A stretch of DNA of 46,101 bases from Schizophyllum amplum. Taxonomy: Eukaryota > Basidiomycota > Agaricomycetes > Agaricales > Schizophyllaceae. The stretch is from NCBI GenBank assembly GCA_007026445.1, contig VDMD01000162.1, positions 1 to 46,101 of the forward strand, read 5' to 3'. The notes beneath the pieces were generated by a model. It made no database searches. It was not told the origin of the DNA and saw nothing but the letters and a program-made list of their open reading frames with translations. The position numbers and the translations under genes are program-made. Positions 11,737-22,082 of the stretch are shown here, one piece after another; within the stretch, counting starts at the first letter, position 1; every line of letters starts with the position of its first letter.

Positions 11737-12833
11737 TTAAACAGTCAGCTCTTCTCGTCGGGTTCATAAGTCATGATCGTACAAATACATGGCGAAGCAC
11801 CTGATCAGTGGAGCCCCCACCGTAGACCTCCTTCCAACTCGATCGGGCGCTCCAGGCCTTCCAGTACGCCTCGACCTTGGGAGAGAGCGGCTTGCCAAAA
11901 CTCGCAGCAATCTTCTCCAAGCCATCGTCCGCGCTCTGAGCGCCGCAGGTCAAGGCGATACGCGTCAGCCACGCACCCAGGTGGAAGTCGTCCTCTCCGG
12001 GGACCTCGCCGCCTAGGAATCCGCTGTCTGGCAGCTTCTTGGGCAGGATGGTGTAGAGATAGGTCAGGACGTTCTCAAACACGGACTGAGATTGCCTGAA
12101 GAAGCCGTTCTTCACATCCTCGGGGACCGCCCAAGTAGATGTCCTGAAGGCCGCCGTTGCCTGCTGTCTTCGCTTCGTAGAATAACTTGTAGGGAGCAGC
12201 TTCCAGGCGCTTGGCCTGCTCTACAAGCGCACGCTGACGACCGACGATGAACTGCGCGGGGAAACCATTGGCTTTGGCGTATAGCTCCTTGTCGTCACGC
12301 TGCATATGCGATGAGATGAGATAGTCCACAAACAGCGAGGAAAAGACGCACCGCAAGCAAGAGCTTGCAGTTGGGGTCGTACTTGTCATCATGGATCTCC
12401 TTGATGAAGGCGGCGTTGCCAGACTTCACCTTGGAGGGGGCGTTCTCGATAAGGTATTCAATAACCTCAGTCGTGTCGGTGAGAGTCTTTCCCGGTGTTT
12501 CGAGAGTGGGCAGCGTCCCGTTGGGATTCTGTGCGAGGGCTCAGCGAGATAGCATGGACAGAATACAAGGGGACTGACCTTGGCGAGAACTCAGGTTTGA
12601 AGTTCTCTCCTTCCGCCAGATTGATCGTCCCGAGCTCGACGGCATCTCCGTAATTCAACTCGAGACTGCGCTATGGGAGTAAGCAATGGGGTAAATACGC
12701 CTCTGGCACGTACACAGCCAGATGAGGGACTGGAGAGAAAGGTCAGTACTCGCTCATGACCGACACAAGAGTTGAACATACCAGAAGCCCAGACAGACCC
12801 GCCGAACGTGTAGAGGATGAGCTTGGGAGACAT
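11737..12833 (-). CDS. Glutathione S-transferase-like protein with frame breaks
   Basis: Two-domain GST, which conjugates or transfers glutathione in detoxification or redox balance. Exons in coding order: 12833-12782, 12729-12714 (only 16 nt), 12665-12579, 12528-12352, 12299-11801, and a likely short last exon ending at 11737. The thioredoxin-like N-domain shows LILYTFGGSVWASVPHLAVL, NPNGTLPTLE and the glutathione-contact region DTTEVIEYL. The helical C-domain runs through NGFFRQSQSVFENVLTYLY and DDFHLGAWLTRIAL to VEAYWKAWSARSSWKEVY. Two breaks occur. The C run 12122-12125 (GGGG on the plus strand) has one base too many between YLGGP and EDVKNGFF. The donor after FSP(R/K) at 12577 is one base short unless a weak donor four bases on is used. 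Both may be assembly errors. The C-terminal exon is uncertain. Confidence 0.7.
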
Positions 12834-12901
12834 AGTAGTTGCGAGATGGAACGGATAAAGCAAGGATAAAGGCTTGTCAACGTCGTTACGAGTCACCCAC
12901 T

Positions 12902-12909
12902 CTTTTATA
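12902..12909 (-). promoter_or_regulatory. TATA box of the GST gene
   Basis: On the minus strand this reads TATAAAAG, about 70 bases before the ATG at 12833, and is well placed for a fungal core promoter. Confidence 0.5.
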
Positions 12910-13099
12910 GTCGCGCCACCGCGTGAGCGGGTATGTTATATCGCGAGGACTATTGGACATGGCCTACACAATTACAATACCAGTAAGTATACAACGTTCG
13001 CTATCAAGGAGATTCGGACAGGCCGGCTTTGCGCGCACTGTGCGTGATTGGCTCACTGAGTCGGCGGAGTAGCTAAGCAGCGTGCTGACCGAACCGGTC

Positions 13100-14401
13100 T
13101 AGTGCTGTCGTGAGTTGAGTTCAACTCGCATCGAGTTGAGTTGTAACTCAACTCGATGCCGAAAAAGGCAGGTAAGTTACAACTCAACTCGAACTCGATG
13201 ATCGGAAATATAATCAATTCCTCCGGCCATCTGATCTTCTTTCCCGTGCACGTGTGCTGCACCTACAACCTACAACAAACACGTTGAGCTTCCTTCGACG
13301 GTCTCTGGCACTGGGACGTGCCCCTCTCCCCCTTCTTTGCCTTTGTAGCGAGTCTGCACCTCCCCCTCCCCCCAACGTGGGGCGCGGCGGGACGTGTCGG
13401 TCACCTACGCCTCCATTCGCGGCTTCACCATCGAACTTGTCAGCGCCGCGCGCACTGAGTGGTTTCGTGCAGTCCGCGACCGCCGTCACGCGGCCCGCTT
13501 TCGCCACCGTCTTTTTGGCTATGTTGCGTGTGCGTCAGGCTGTGACACCTATGCGTGGGCGGAAGGACTGGGGGCGGAAAGCGCGGGAAGCGCGAGTCAC
13601 AATAGTAAGTTAACCGCCTCCTGGCCACCTCACATGGCCTCCGTCACATTAGTGTGGCTGTTAAAATAGTCCGCTACTATGTTTTATTCTGACGCTTCGA
13701 CGACCGTGTTTGCTGGGCTCAAAGGCAGCCGGTGCAGTGGCAGCACGTCAATTGCTAAATACCTACTAAAACCGTCAACCAAATTGGCTCTGAAAATCAA
13801 TAAACATTCTAAGTAGTTGAGATACTGTCAGTGCATTCCGATCTGTCCGACTGAACCCGGGAGGGATCGTGGCTACCGTAGTAGCCTACTAGACTTAGTA
13901 GGGAGTGAAGCAGGCTGCAGGCTGCCCTCCAAACCACTGTATATTCTGTGACTCCGTCATCAAGGTGAAGGGCAGCTTATTGCAGGAATATTCTGATGCT
14001 TACATTACTTAAGCACTGAAGTACTCACTGTCGGCAGGCCTTATCGACCTTGATGGGGAGTCGAGGGGGGCACAAGAGCCATTAGAGAAGTTCAGGATCC
14101 TATAAGGGGAGCTTATGGCTACTCCAGCAGCTACACATATGATTTTGAGCCATAGTATCTCGCCTAAAGTGGTCTATATTGCATAGCGCTGCGTGAACCA
14201 CTGCAGACCTGCTGCAGACGCATTGTTCGACTGATCGTGGGACACCGGCGGCATTCTCCGACGCCGGCCGTCGCGTCGTCGTTTTGCTGATCCGGACCCG
14301 TCAAATGATGAGTTGACTCGAGTTGCAACTCAACTCGACTCGATTGATTTTCAAACATTTCCTAACTCAACTCAACTCGAACTCAACTCACGACAGCACT
14401 A
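13100..14401. mobile_element. Non-autonomous TIR DNA transposon (hAT-like ends), 1.3 kb
   Basis: The ends are perfect inverted repeats of 23 bp: TAGTGCTGTCGTGAGTTGAG plus TTC at 13100-13122, and its reverse complement at 14379-14401. Inside each end lie dense copies of GAGTTGAGTT / AACTCAACTC (13131-13198 and 14310-14390), which look like subterminal transposase-binding repeats. TAGTG is typical of hAT ends. A hAT element should have an 8-bp target duplication; I see ACCGGTC directly left (13093-13099) and again at 14406-14412, four bases beyond the right end. Alternatively the ends abut TA, as in Tc1/mariner. No transposase is encoded. Interior frames such as 13254-13613 are not recognisable. 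It ends 117 bases before the TVP23 start codon. Confidence 0.7.
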
Positions 14402-14518
14402 AGTTACCGGTCACAAAGAGGGAGGTGACTAAAAGTGGCGCGTACACAACCATCAACAGCGCGTCGTGGCAAATCCCCGGGCACGTGGGCGCATATACCC
14501 CATCCTCATCCCCCGACC

Positions 14519-15774
14519 ATGTCGACCACCCAGCCGTTGCTGGACAACACAATCGAACCAGATGAGCCCACTGCACCCCTCGGGAACATCGAATCCAACA
14601 GGCAGAAGAATGCTCGCCAGCCCGTAGTCCTCACACCCACATCGGGCGCCCAGATGGCTACGAACCCCAGTGACGCGGAATCCGGTGCGCCGTCATGTAC
14701 ACTGCTAGCGAATACTTGCTCATGCAGAGTCAACCACAGCTCTTGCTGGAATCTTCAGACAAGTATGCCGATCATCATCCCACACGACCCCACGATGAAC
14801 ATCCATTGCATAGTCCGCGCACCCCCTAGCCCTGGCATGCCTCTTCGCTTTCCGAATAGCTGCCATCGTGGTGTACCTCTTCTGCGGCATCGTCACAACA
14901 AACTATGTTCTTGTGGTGCGTGCTGCCCCGTGCGAGGAAGACCACACAGATTAAATTCCCGGTCAGAACGTAATCGTCGTTGTCCTTCTCGCAATGGACT
15001 TTTGGAACTGCAGGGTCCGTCGTGAGCCACACACAGTCATCTGCATTCTTAGCGAGCCATAGAACGTGTCCGGGCGGACATTGGTCGGCTTGCGGTTCTG
15101 GAACCAGGTCAGCAACTCGTCGGTGGTTCTCGTACGTACAAGCTGATTATCTCGCAGGTTGATGACGATGGCGAGAGTTATTGGGTTTTCGAAAGCCGAG
15201 ACGTGCGTTCGCCACACATTTTCTATAATGAAACCATTCACACCAGTTCACAGCCATCGCGCCCAGCGAACCCCATTGACTCCAAGTGTGTTCCCCGTCT
15301 GCATTACTTCCCTGGTCTAAACTTGCTGTTGCACCTTGCAGAATGTTCTGGGTAAGGGACTCCGTGACACGGGCAAGCAAACTTGTCATACTGACATCAA
15401 GGACAGACAGCCCTCTATGTGTTCCCTGCACTATGGGTCGTTCTGTTGATAGTCGCAATCTTGACTCTGAACGCATCGTAAGCTCCTCCCATACGTTTCT
15501 TTTTGCATCGCTCATGTAGATAGGTTCATTCCTGTGGTGATCCTCGCCCTCGTCTTCAATTTCACGAACGTCATTGGCTTCACATATGCGTACGTCCGCC
15601 CCCGCAAAACATCTGGCCCTCTTCTCATTCTCCACCAGCGACAGAGACGCAAAGCAGCGCTGGGCCAATGACACCATGGGTGGCTTTAGTTTAGGAGGCT
15701 TGGGAGGCCTCGGCGGCCAGATCTTGACTGGCGCTGTGAAGAACGGTGTGGGGCGCGTCTTCGGAGGACGTTGA
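14519..15774 (+). CDS. TVP23: Golgi membrane protein Tvp23
   Basis: Conserved eukaryotic Golgi protein (TVP23/FAM18 family) that acts in vesicle trafficking at the late Gol­gi. Eleven exons: 14519-14684, 14728-14762, 14814-14915, 14967-15014, 15063-15107, 15158-15202, 15254-15285, 15342-15351, 15407-15477, 15524-15589 and 15639-15774. They give 251 aa in one frame. The N-terminus is polar and cytosolic. Four hydrophobic segments follow ([64 protein letters not shown]). The family core reads [20 protein letters not shown], then [20 protein letters not shown]. The tail is Gly-rich (GGLGGLGGQ). Exon 8 is just 10 nt (the last base of a Lys codon, then Met-Phe-Trp) and is needed to hold the family sequence together. 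The TIR element upstream sits within the promoter region. Confidence 0.93.
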
Positions 15775-16381
15775 ATATCATTTTCGTGAGGTTTCCTGAG
15801 GATTCATTGCTTATTTATGCCGTCTTATATTCATGAGGCCTTCCCGCCTCGTAAGAACTGGACATCGGTCTACAGAAGTAAGTAACATTGAGAAACAACA
15901 AGTAACGAAGGTCCGAATAATGACTGGAAGGCAAGTTCGTCACAAGGCGTCGTGAACGAGGGCGTCGCAGGACACGCTTCGGCGGTTCGCGATAGATAGA
16001 CAGCGCGCAACGACAGCCAGCGAGGTGATAGATAGGTCGGTCCATTGGAGCGGGACGATACTGATACATTGAGAAGTGAGAAAATGGAGAGGAAACAAGC
16101 AAAAAAAAGTAAGTAGATCAGGCGGGAAGAAGAAAGCATCACAGATACTCATAATAGAAAAACGAAGCAGAGACGGATCATAGCTCTGTGGAGCGCAGAG
16201 AGCATGCATGGGACTGATACGGGAGAGAAGATGTGGCAGACAACAACGCAGGACGACGACGGATAGCGAACGATGAGCGCGCAGAAGTACTGCGCCATAA
16301 GACTGCATAGGGGAAGGCATATAGACGTGCATATAGATCTGGATTGACGAAGATCGTTATTGAGCGGACACCGGCGGCAGC
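15775..16381. other. Convergent 3' region
   Basis: Lies between the ends of TVP23 (plus) and the phosphatase gene (minus). It is AT-richer than its surroundings and should hold both 3' UTRs. No gene recognised. Confidence 0.5.
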
Positions 16382-18864
16382 TCAGCCGACAATGCCGCGC
16401 ACGTCAACCTTCGCAAAAGCGGTCGTGGGTGTGGGTGGCACACCGATGCCGATATAGCTGCGCGTGCGGCCGTGTTTGCGGAATGTCTCGACGCGCGGCG
16501 TGCCGCTCGTCATGAGCGGGAAGGGCACGCTGTCGGCGCGCGGCGTAGGTGTGCCCTGCGTCATCGTGAGCGTCATGGTGCTCGGTGTCGCCCCGCACCC
16601 TGGAGACGGCGGGAAGACAAAGAGCGTCTGCGACTGGGAAGGTGTGTGAAGTGACGGACGGCGCGGACGCGAGGGCGTCTCGGGCACCGGTACACGCAGG
16701 TGAAGCGGAGGGGGTGCGGGCTTGCGCGACTCGGTGCGAGTGCGCAGGCGGAGGGGTGGCATGGGTGTCGTCGGGACACGGCTCCGCGACGAGCTACGCG
16801 ACGCAGGCTCAGATCGTATCGGAGACGACGACTGCGACGCGGCGTATGTTTTCGCGGTAATCGTCTGAGTCGACACGGGTCGTGACTTCTTGGCCTTTTG
16901 CGGCGTCTCTGTCTGCTCCGCGTTCGCGGAGGGTGGGTTGATGATGACATCACAATGTACTGGAGAGGACGGGACGGGAGGAAGGATGCTGAGCGAAGGA
17001 GGACGACGCTTGTGGCGAGTAGCCGGCGCGGACTGCATGCGCGGCGCGTCGCGTTCCGGAATAACGTGTGGCGGCACTGGATCCAGATCGAAAGTTGACC
17101 TCGTCGCGCTTGGAGGCGGGCCAACTGCGAAGCTGAAGTTGCTCTTCCATGCGGGCGCTGACGGTGGCACGCTGAGGGAGGGCGGCTGACGAACAGAGCG
17201 GCGCTTGTTGGGCGGCGGCGCAAGGAGAACGCTGGGTCCCGTTGGGAAGCCACGCTGGTCCTCATGGTCATCGTCGTCCGGCGAGTTAGTCGCGCTCGTA
17301 TGATCGTCGCCGCTGTTGCTCGGACTCCGGCCACGCTCGAAGTTCATGGAGTCGAATCGTCCACCGACGCCGAGAAGCTCTGCTTCCTCGTCAGCCTCGA
17401 CGAGGTCCTCACTGAGGATGCTGCCATTGGTGGTGCTGGCAATCGACGATGCACGTCTGTGCTTGCGGGGGAACGCAAGGATGCCATGCTGCGAGCTGTG
17501 CGATCCGTAACGGCTGCGCCACGGCCCAGTGCCAGCCGAAGAGGCGACTGACGACTGAGACGACTTGCGCGCAATGATACGGTCCTCCATCGCCTTGTCC
17601 AAAGCCGCAGCTTCTTCGGACATGCTGGCGCGTACCGCCGGCGCAATGTTCTCATCCCTTTTGGGCGCGACATCATCTTCCTGATCCAGCATCGCACGAC
17701 GACGACCCCATTCTTCATCTGCCAAAGCGGACGACCGGGAGGAGACAGAACACGGCGAGGCGATACCGGCATCCCGGGCAAGCTGCTTCTCGTATTCACG
17801 AAGCTGGAATATGAGGCTGACGAAGGTGTCAGACAATCGATGAGGGGTAAAAAAGCGAAGGGACATACGACATGTTCGGGCCTGCCCACCGACTCTTGGA
17901 CTTGACATAGTCGTACGCGCTGTTCATGTCCCTGAGCGCCCACACATCAGTGGGGACCCAATGCAGGTGTTCGAAGGCAGCACGCATGACCATAGCGATA
18001 ACGACGGTGGCAGAGCGGGAGACGCCGCATTGGCAGCTGCAGGCTGTTAGCAATGAGGCCTGCTCTGGTACACGTCTCAACTCACTGGACTAGATGTCCC
18101 TCTCCGCGTGTCCGCGCAGCGTCCGCAAACGCCATCGCAGTGGGAAATCCAGTCTCCACGAGGTCCTTTTCACCGTGGCTCCACTGCAGCTTGAGGTAGT
18201 GCATGCTGGGGCGGCCACTGGGGATGTGGGCGGGGTAGTACGTTGAGTTCGGGTCCCGGTTGAATTTCGTCTCGCCAAAGTTCGGTGTTGAAACAGTGGA
18301 TCGCAAGGATTGGGCGTTGGCCGCGTCCTCGAACGGGGTGGCGACCTCCTTTGCGACGTTGAGGATCGAGCGGATGCCGCGCTCCAGGAGACCCTTCCAG
18401 TCGCGGGCATTATCCTCCGACCCGAGCCATACGCCCGGAAGGATTTGGATAGGACCGTCCGCATACGGGACGGTAGGTGAGCCATCTTCTTCGCGGCGGT
18501 AGTTACGCGCGAGGGGGTTGGCGGTGGATGGGAGGGATATGACGGATGGTCGACGCAGCTGATCGCTCCGGCCAAAGTCTGGTAGTGCGGACTTGAGGGC
18601 GCCGCCGTCGGGGAGTTGTAGGGAATTAGATGACGACTGTGCGGAGGGGAGCGCAAGGCTGAGGCCCTTCATGTTGCGGCCGTTCCTTCCCTTGAGAGCA
18701 CCGAAGGGATGGTTCTCCGACTCCGACGTGAGTGCAGAGGCCGAGGACTCGCTGGGCGGCCGGGAGATGGCTGGATTGCGCGCTGGGGTCTCGATGTGCA
18801 AGGGCGCTGGCGGACCCCTTCTCCTGGGGGGCGCGCTGAGACGTGGTGGCGGGTTCTGAAGCAT
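16382..18864 (-). CDS. Dual-specificity protein phosphatase with long disordered tail
   Basis: Removes phosphate from Tyr and Ser/Thr, probably in MAP-kinase signalling as for fungal Msg5-type enzymes; that role is inferred from the family. Exons in coding order: 18864-18086, 18036-17869 and 17816-16382, giving 793 aa with no frame break. Residues 1-130 are low-complexity (Pro/Ser-rich). The catalytic domain starts with the typical PIQILPGVWLGSEDNA, continues through RGIRSILNVAKEV and MHYLKLQWSHGEKDL, and reaches the active-site loop HCQCGVSRSA at about residues 260-269 (Cys261 nucleophile, Arg267). It then runs on with VVIAMVMRAAF and AYDYVKSKS. The intron at 18037-18085 falls inside the His codon of the active-site loop. 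The last 450 residues or so are disordered, Ser/Pro/Arg-rich, with many possible phosphorylation sites. An in-frame upstream extension exists (to 19230) but lacks domain features, so I took the ATG at 18864. Confidence 0.88.
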
Positions 18865-19763
18865 CGTGGCTGGCTGCTGCGGGTCGTTTTGGGATGGTAT
18901 ATGTATGGTTTGCTGATTTTTTGCACGCGCAGCGTGTGAAGAGCAAGGCTTTGGAGGCTGGCTGGCCGGTGGTGAGTCGGATAAAGAATGAATGGGACAA
19001 AAAGCCAAGTCTGCGTCTTCTATCTTCTGTTTTGGGGATGAGGGGGTGACAGCAGCAACCTCTGGCCACAGCGCAGCGCAATACGAGCCACCGCGTTCGT
19101 CGTTAAGGGAGAGTTGCCTAAGCTTTGTTGATGTTGATTGATCCAACACGGCTCTCATCGGCCCGCATTGACCGGCCGGAGATCCAGGCACGAAACGCGT
19201 AACAACTTGGTAACAACATGGCCAAAACATTCTTCTTCATGTTCTTCGAACAAGACAGGCCGCTTCTCCCTCCGCGCAGTACATTTACGGCACAATAGCA
19301 GGCTGGGTGTATGTACATAGGTCAAGTGTAGACTAAGGGAAGTCGATACTAGGCCCTCTGGCGAAGACCTAAAACCTAGCGGACTGTAGCGCCCAGCGAG
19401 CACCGACCAACAGTCGCGTCAATGTCATGAGGCTGCATCATCGTCTGCAGCGACCGCCAAGGGTCTACGCGCGCAAGGCCATGTGATGAAGCCGCGACGC
19501 TGCCCGACTGAGTTGAAGAAGGTGGCCTCTTCACACGAGCCTCTGATGGTAGGCACATTGGCCATCTCCTCCTCGCGTGGCTCGATGATTGTCGAGGTGC
19601 TGTATCAACCAGGCTCTACTAGGCTTCATCCACCGCTTTGAGCTCCAAAGGTCTGTAGCGCAAGTTGACTTGTTGTACACGGCTCCACAATCGACCAGGG
19701 ACAGCATTCCAAATTATGTCGGTAGCCCGCCATTGTTGCCTAACGTCGCATTGAGACTGCCAG
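18865..19763. other. Spacer: phosphatase upstream region and DLT1 3' region
   Basis: The two flanking genes are both on the minus strand. The part near 18865-19230 stays open in frame with the phosphatase but looks like leader sequence. No other gene is supported. Confidence 0.45.
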
Positions 19764-20920
19764 TTATCGCCTTGAAGACATTGATTCAATGGTCGATGGC
19801 GCGACGAGTTGGGTGTCTGATGCTTCAAACATTTCCATCTCGCACTCATGCAGTCTATCGAAGTCGTCAGCCTTGCTGCTCTGGCAAAATACGAAGCATT
19901 ACGCACGTCGTCATGATATCCTCCACTGCTTGAATGCCCGCCTCAAACTCCTCCATCGTGGGCTCTTCAGCAGAATGTCGAGCAATCTGTCGAAGAAGGT
20001 AAGAAATTGTTGAGGGCAGGATGCAGACTCATACCTGTATGGCGGCGTCATAGTAATGTAGTGATGTGAGCAGATCCTCTTCGGTCTCTTCGCCATAGTC
20101 CACGACGCCGTCTTCCCCGACACGTATACTCGGCTCGCGTTGAGTTGTCAGGAGAGGCAGTAGAAAGCGAAAGTGGTGCAGCATGCGCGCGTGGGGTCGC
20201 AGTGGTGGATGAGTGGGAATCACAACGCGCGCAAGGGCATCTGGGGCGCTGTTAGCACGATCATGTAGAGGGTTTGTTATAGTAGGAGGACGTGAGGTGA
20301 CACACCTAAACGAGGTATTGTATCAAGGAGCGCTCTGCGATAGTATATTCCTTCGTATGTGGTACCTACGTAGAGGTGTTCAATGGCAAGGTGCGATGGT
20401 GTCAAGTAGGGGCTCACCTGGCCGACCCCAGCCTGGACGGACGACATCCTTCGGCAACGATTCGTGGGCTATGAGGCATGTTCTCACGTATTCCTCCGTC
20501 ATGTACCGATAGACCGACTAGAGGCGTAGGATAGATAATTGCATCAGTCGCGAGCGCAGCCGACGAGCATGCTACGCAGCGCACCCTCGGTACGTCCCCC
20601 TTCCTCAACGTACGATGCACTTTCGAGATGCGACTGAGCCGCATGCGGATAGATATCCTGCGCAAGAAACACAATGCCAACGAGACGATGACCTGCAGAC
20701 AGACGGTGAGGGGTGGCGCGGCAACGAGTCCAGGACGACGCACCACAATCAGGTATGCAGCAATAATCATCAAGGCTTCTGATCCGCGCTCCTTGAAATC
20801 TCGGTCCTGGCGGAAAGCCTGGCTTAGGAGGGCGACGCAGGAGAGGCCGGTGAGCATGAGCATGACGAGCACCAGGAGGAAGTAGGTCAGTTGCAGGAGC
20901 AACCTGGAGAGCGCGGCCAT
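19764..20920 (-). CDS. DLT1: DLT1-like membrane protein (defect at low temperature 1)
   Basis: Fungal membrane protein of the Dlt1 family, linked in yeast to growth in the cold; its molecular role is unknown. Exons in coding order: 20920-20744, 20692-20585, 20517-20418, 20365-20306, 20240-20035 and 19986 onward. The start has a strong Kozak context (CACCATGG). Two membrane spans are seen: LLQLTYFLLVLVMLMLTGL, and MIIAAYLIV joined to VIVSLALCFL. A basic stretch follows (RRISIRMRLSRISKVHRTL), then YMTEEYVRTCLIAHESLP, GWGRPGTTYEGIYYRRALLD and DALARVVIPTHPPLRPHARM. The last exon reads MEEFEAGIQAVEDIM and then stops in frame near 19872, but the next frame continues as ADDFDRLHECEMEMFEASD to a TAA at 19766-19764. 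So there is either a one-base error near 19870 or an unusually short 22-nt intron. Intron 20693-20743 is 51 nt without a stop. Confidence 0.78.
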
Positions 20921-22026
20921 GGTGAAGAGGTCCTGGAGGCGGAGTTTCCTGGCAGTCTACATACGCCCCGCGGGCTCCGGGTAGACCGCGAAGACTAAGG
21001 AGGAAGCGGATGGAACTTGAGGCTTGAGGGCCTGATGGAGAAAGGCAAGTACAATGGAATGAACTTTCCCACGACTGTGTGCTTACTTCTGGTTTACGCC
21101 ACCATGGACGACTTCGCGTGTCTGGCTCAAAGCCGGCGCCCACGGAGCACGATAGGTGATAGAGGAAAATGTTGAAGACCTTCCTCTCTCTCCTTTCATC
21201 TTGTATCAAAAAACCAACCGGATCGACGACCAGCTTTCGTGGCATGCCTCTACCTGTCAGCTCTCACTGCGCCTCAGCTCTCGGAAGATGAAAATAGCCA
21301 TCTGAAGCTTCCCTATCTACGGCCCGCTAAGGCTGTCTACAACAAGGGTGAAGCCTACTGGCAGATGCAGTTTATGTGAAGCGGAACCGTCGTCAATTTC
21401 CTTCGTCCGCTGAGCGCTTGACATCTTGATAGCTAATACATGGATCGTGCGTAACGAGTGCGTGATGTGTCTATCTATTCTCTGATCCTTTGACTGATTG
21501 ATCCAGGGATACCTCGACGTAGATGCGCGTTGTCTGCACCTGGTCTGCACACCCAGCTTCTTGCTTGCGAAGGACAGTTTTCATGAGTCGCCGAACTTAT
21601 CAAATCTTCAGGGACGGTGCTATGAAGCTCGTAAATGCCCACTCAGACCCATCTCAGACCAGCAAGCATTGAATGAGCGGTCTGGGCAGCCCGTCCCGTG
21701 GGCTGCACAGAATTACAGGTACGATCCGCTGCTGAGAGAAGCACAGAATTGGCATCATGCGTGCATCACTTCCTTAATGAAGCACCTTTAACTGCCTCGA
21801 TTGCCGAGCTTACCTTGAAGAACATCTCAAAGGATCACAAACTAAAACTACCAAGCGCCCATTGTTGGGAGATACGGCCGCGGGACTTTCGTTGACCATT
21901 AACACAGCCGGAGCACCCGCCCCAGACTGACTCTCGGCGTGCTCGTGTTGTCGACGCACAATACTCGGGAACACCTATCATCTCATGCGAGTCGCGCGTA
22001 TTCCTCGGATATCGTTACGTCCCGAC
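20921..22026. other. Divergent intergenic region, DLT1 / GH74
   Basis: Separates the start of DLT1 (minus) and the GH74 gene (plus), and should hold both promoters. Open frames such as 20544-21245 and 21498-21791 are not protein-like. No gene recognised. Confidence 0.5.
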
Positions 22027-22034
22027 TATAAAAG
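22027..22034 (+). promoter_or_regulatory. TATA box of the GH74 gene
   Basis: TATAAAAG lies 56 bases before the ATG at 22083, as is common in strongly induced fungal cellulase-type genes. Confidence 0.55.
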
Positions 22035-22082
22035 CTCAATCTTGCCGGAAGCACCTCAGCTCTTCCCCCTTGGCTACAAGGC

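Noticed and set aside
11486..11767. 93-codon open frame between the BTB and GST genes
   Set aside because: No domain, and it can be explained as 3' and 5' untranslated sequence of the neighbouring minus-strand genes.
13254..13613. 119-codon open frame inside the first TIR element
   Set aside because: Low-complexity composition, no transposase motif, and an equally open frame on the other strand.
18865..19230. Upstream extension of the phosphatase frame
   Set aside because: Open but with no domain features. A well-placed ATG at 18864 starts the low-complexity N-terminus typical of the family.
20544..21245. 233-codon open frame on the minus strand
   Set aside because: It overlaps the DLT1 gene in another frame. 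The DLT1 frame gives the family-like sequence and the better start context.
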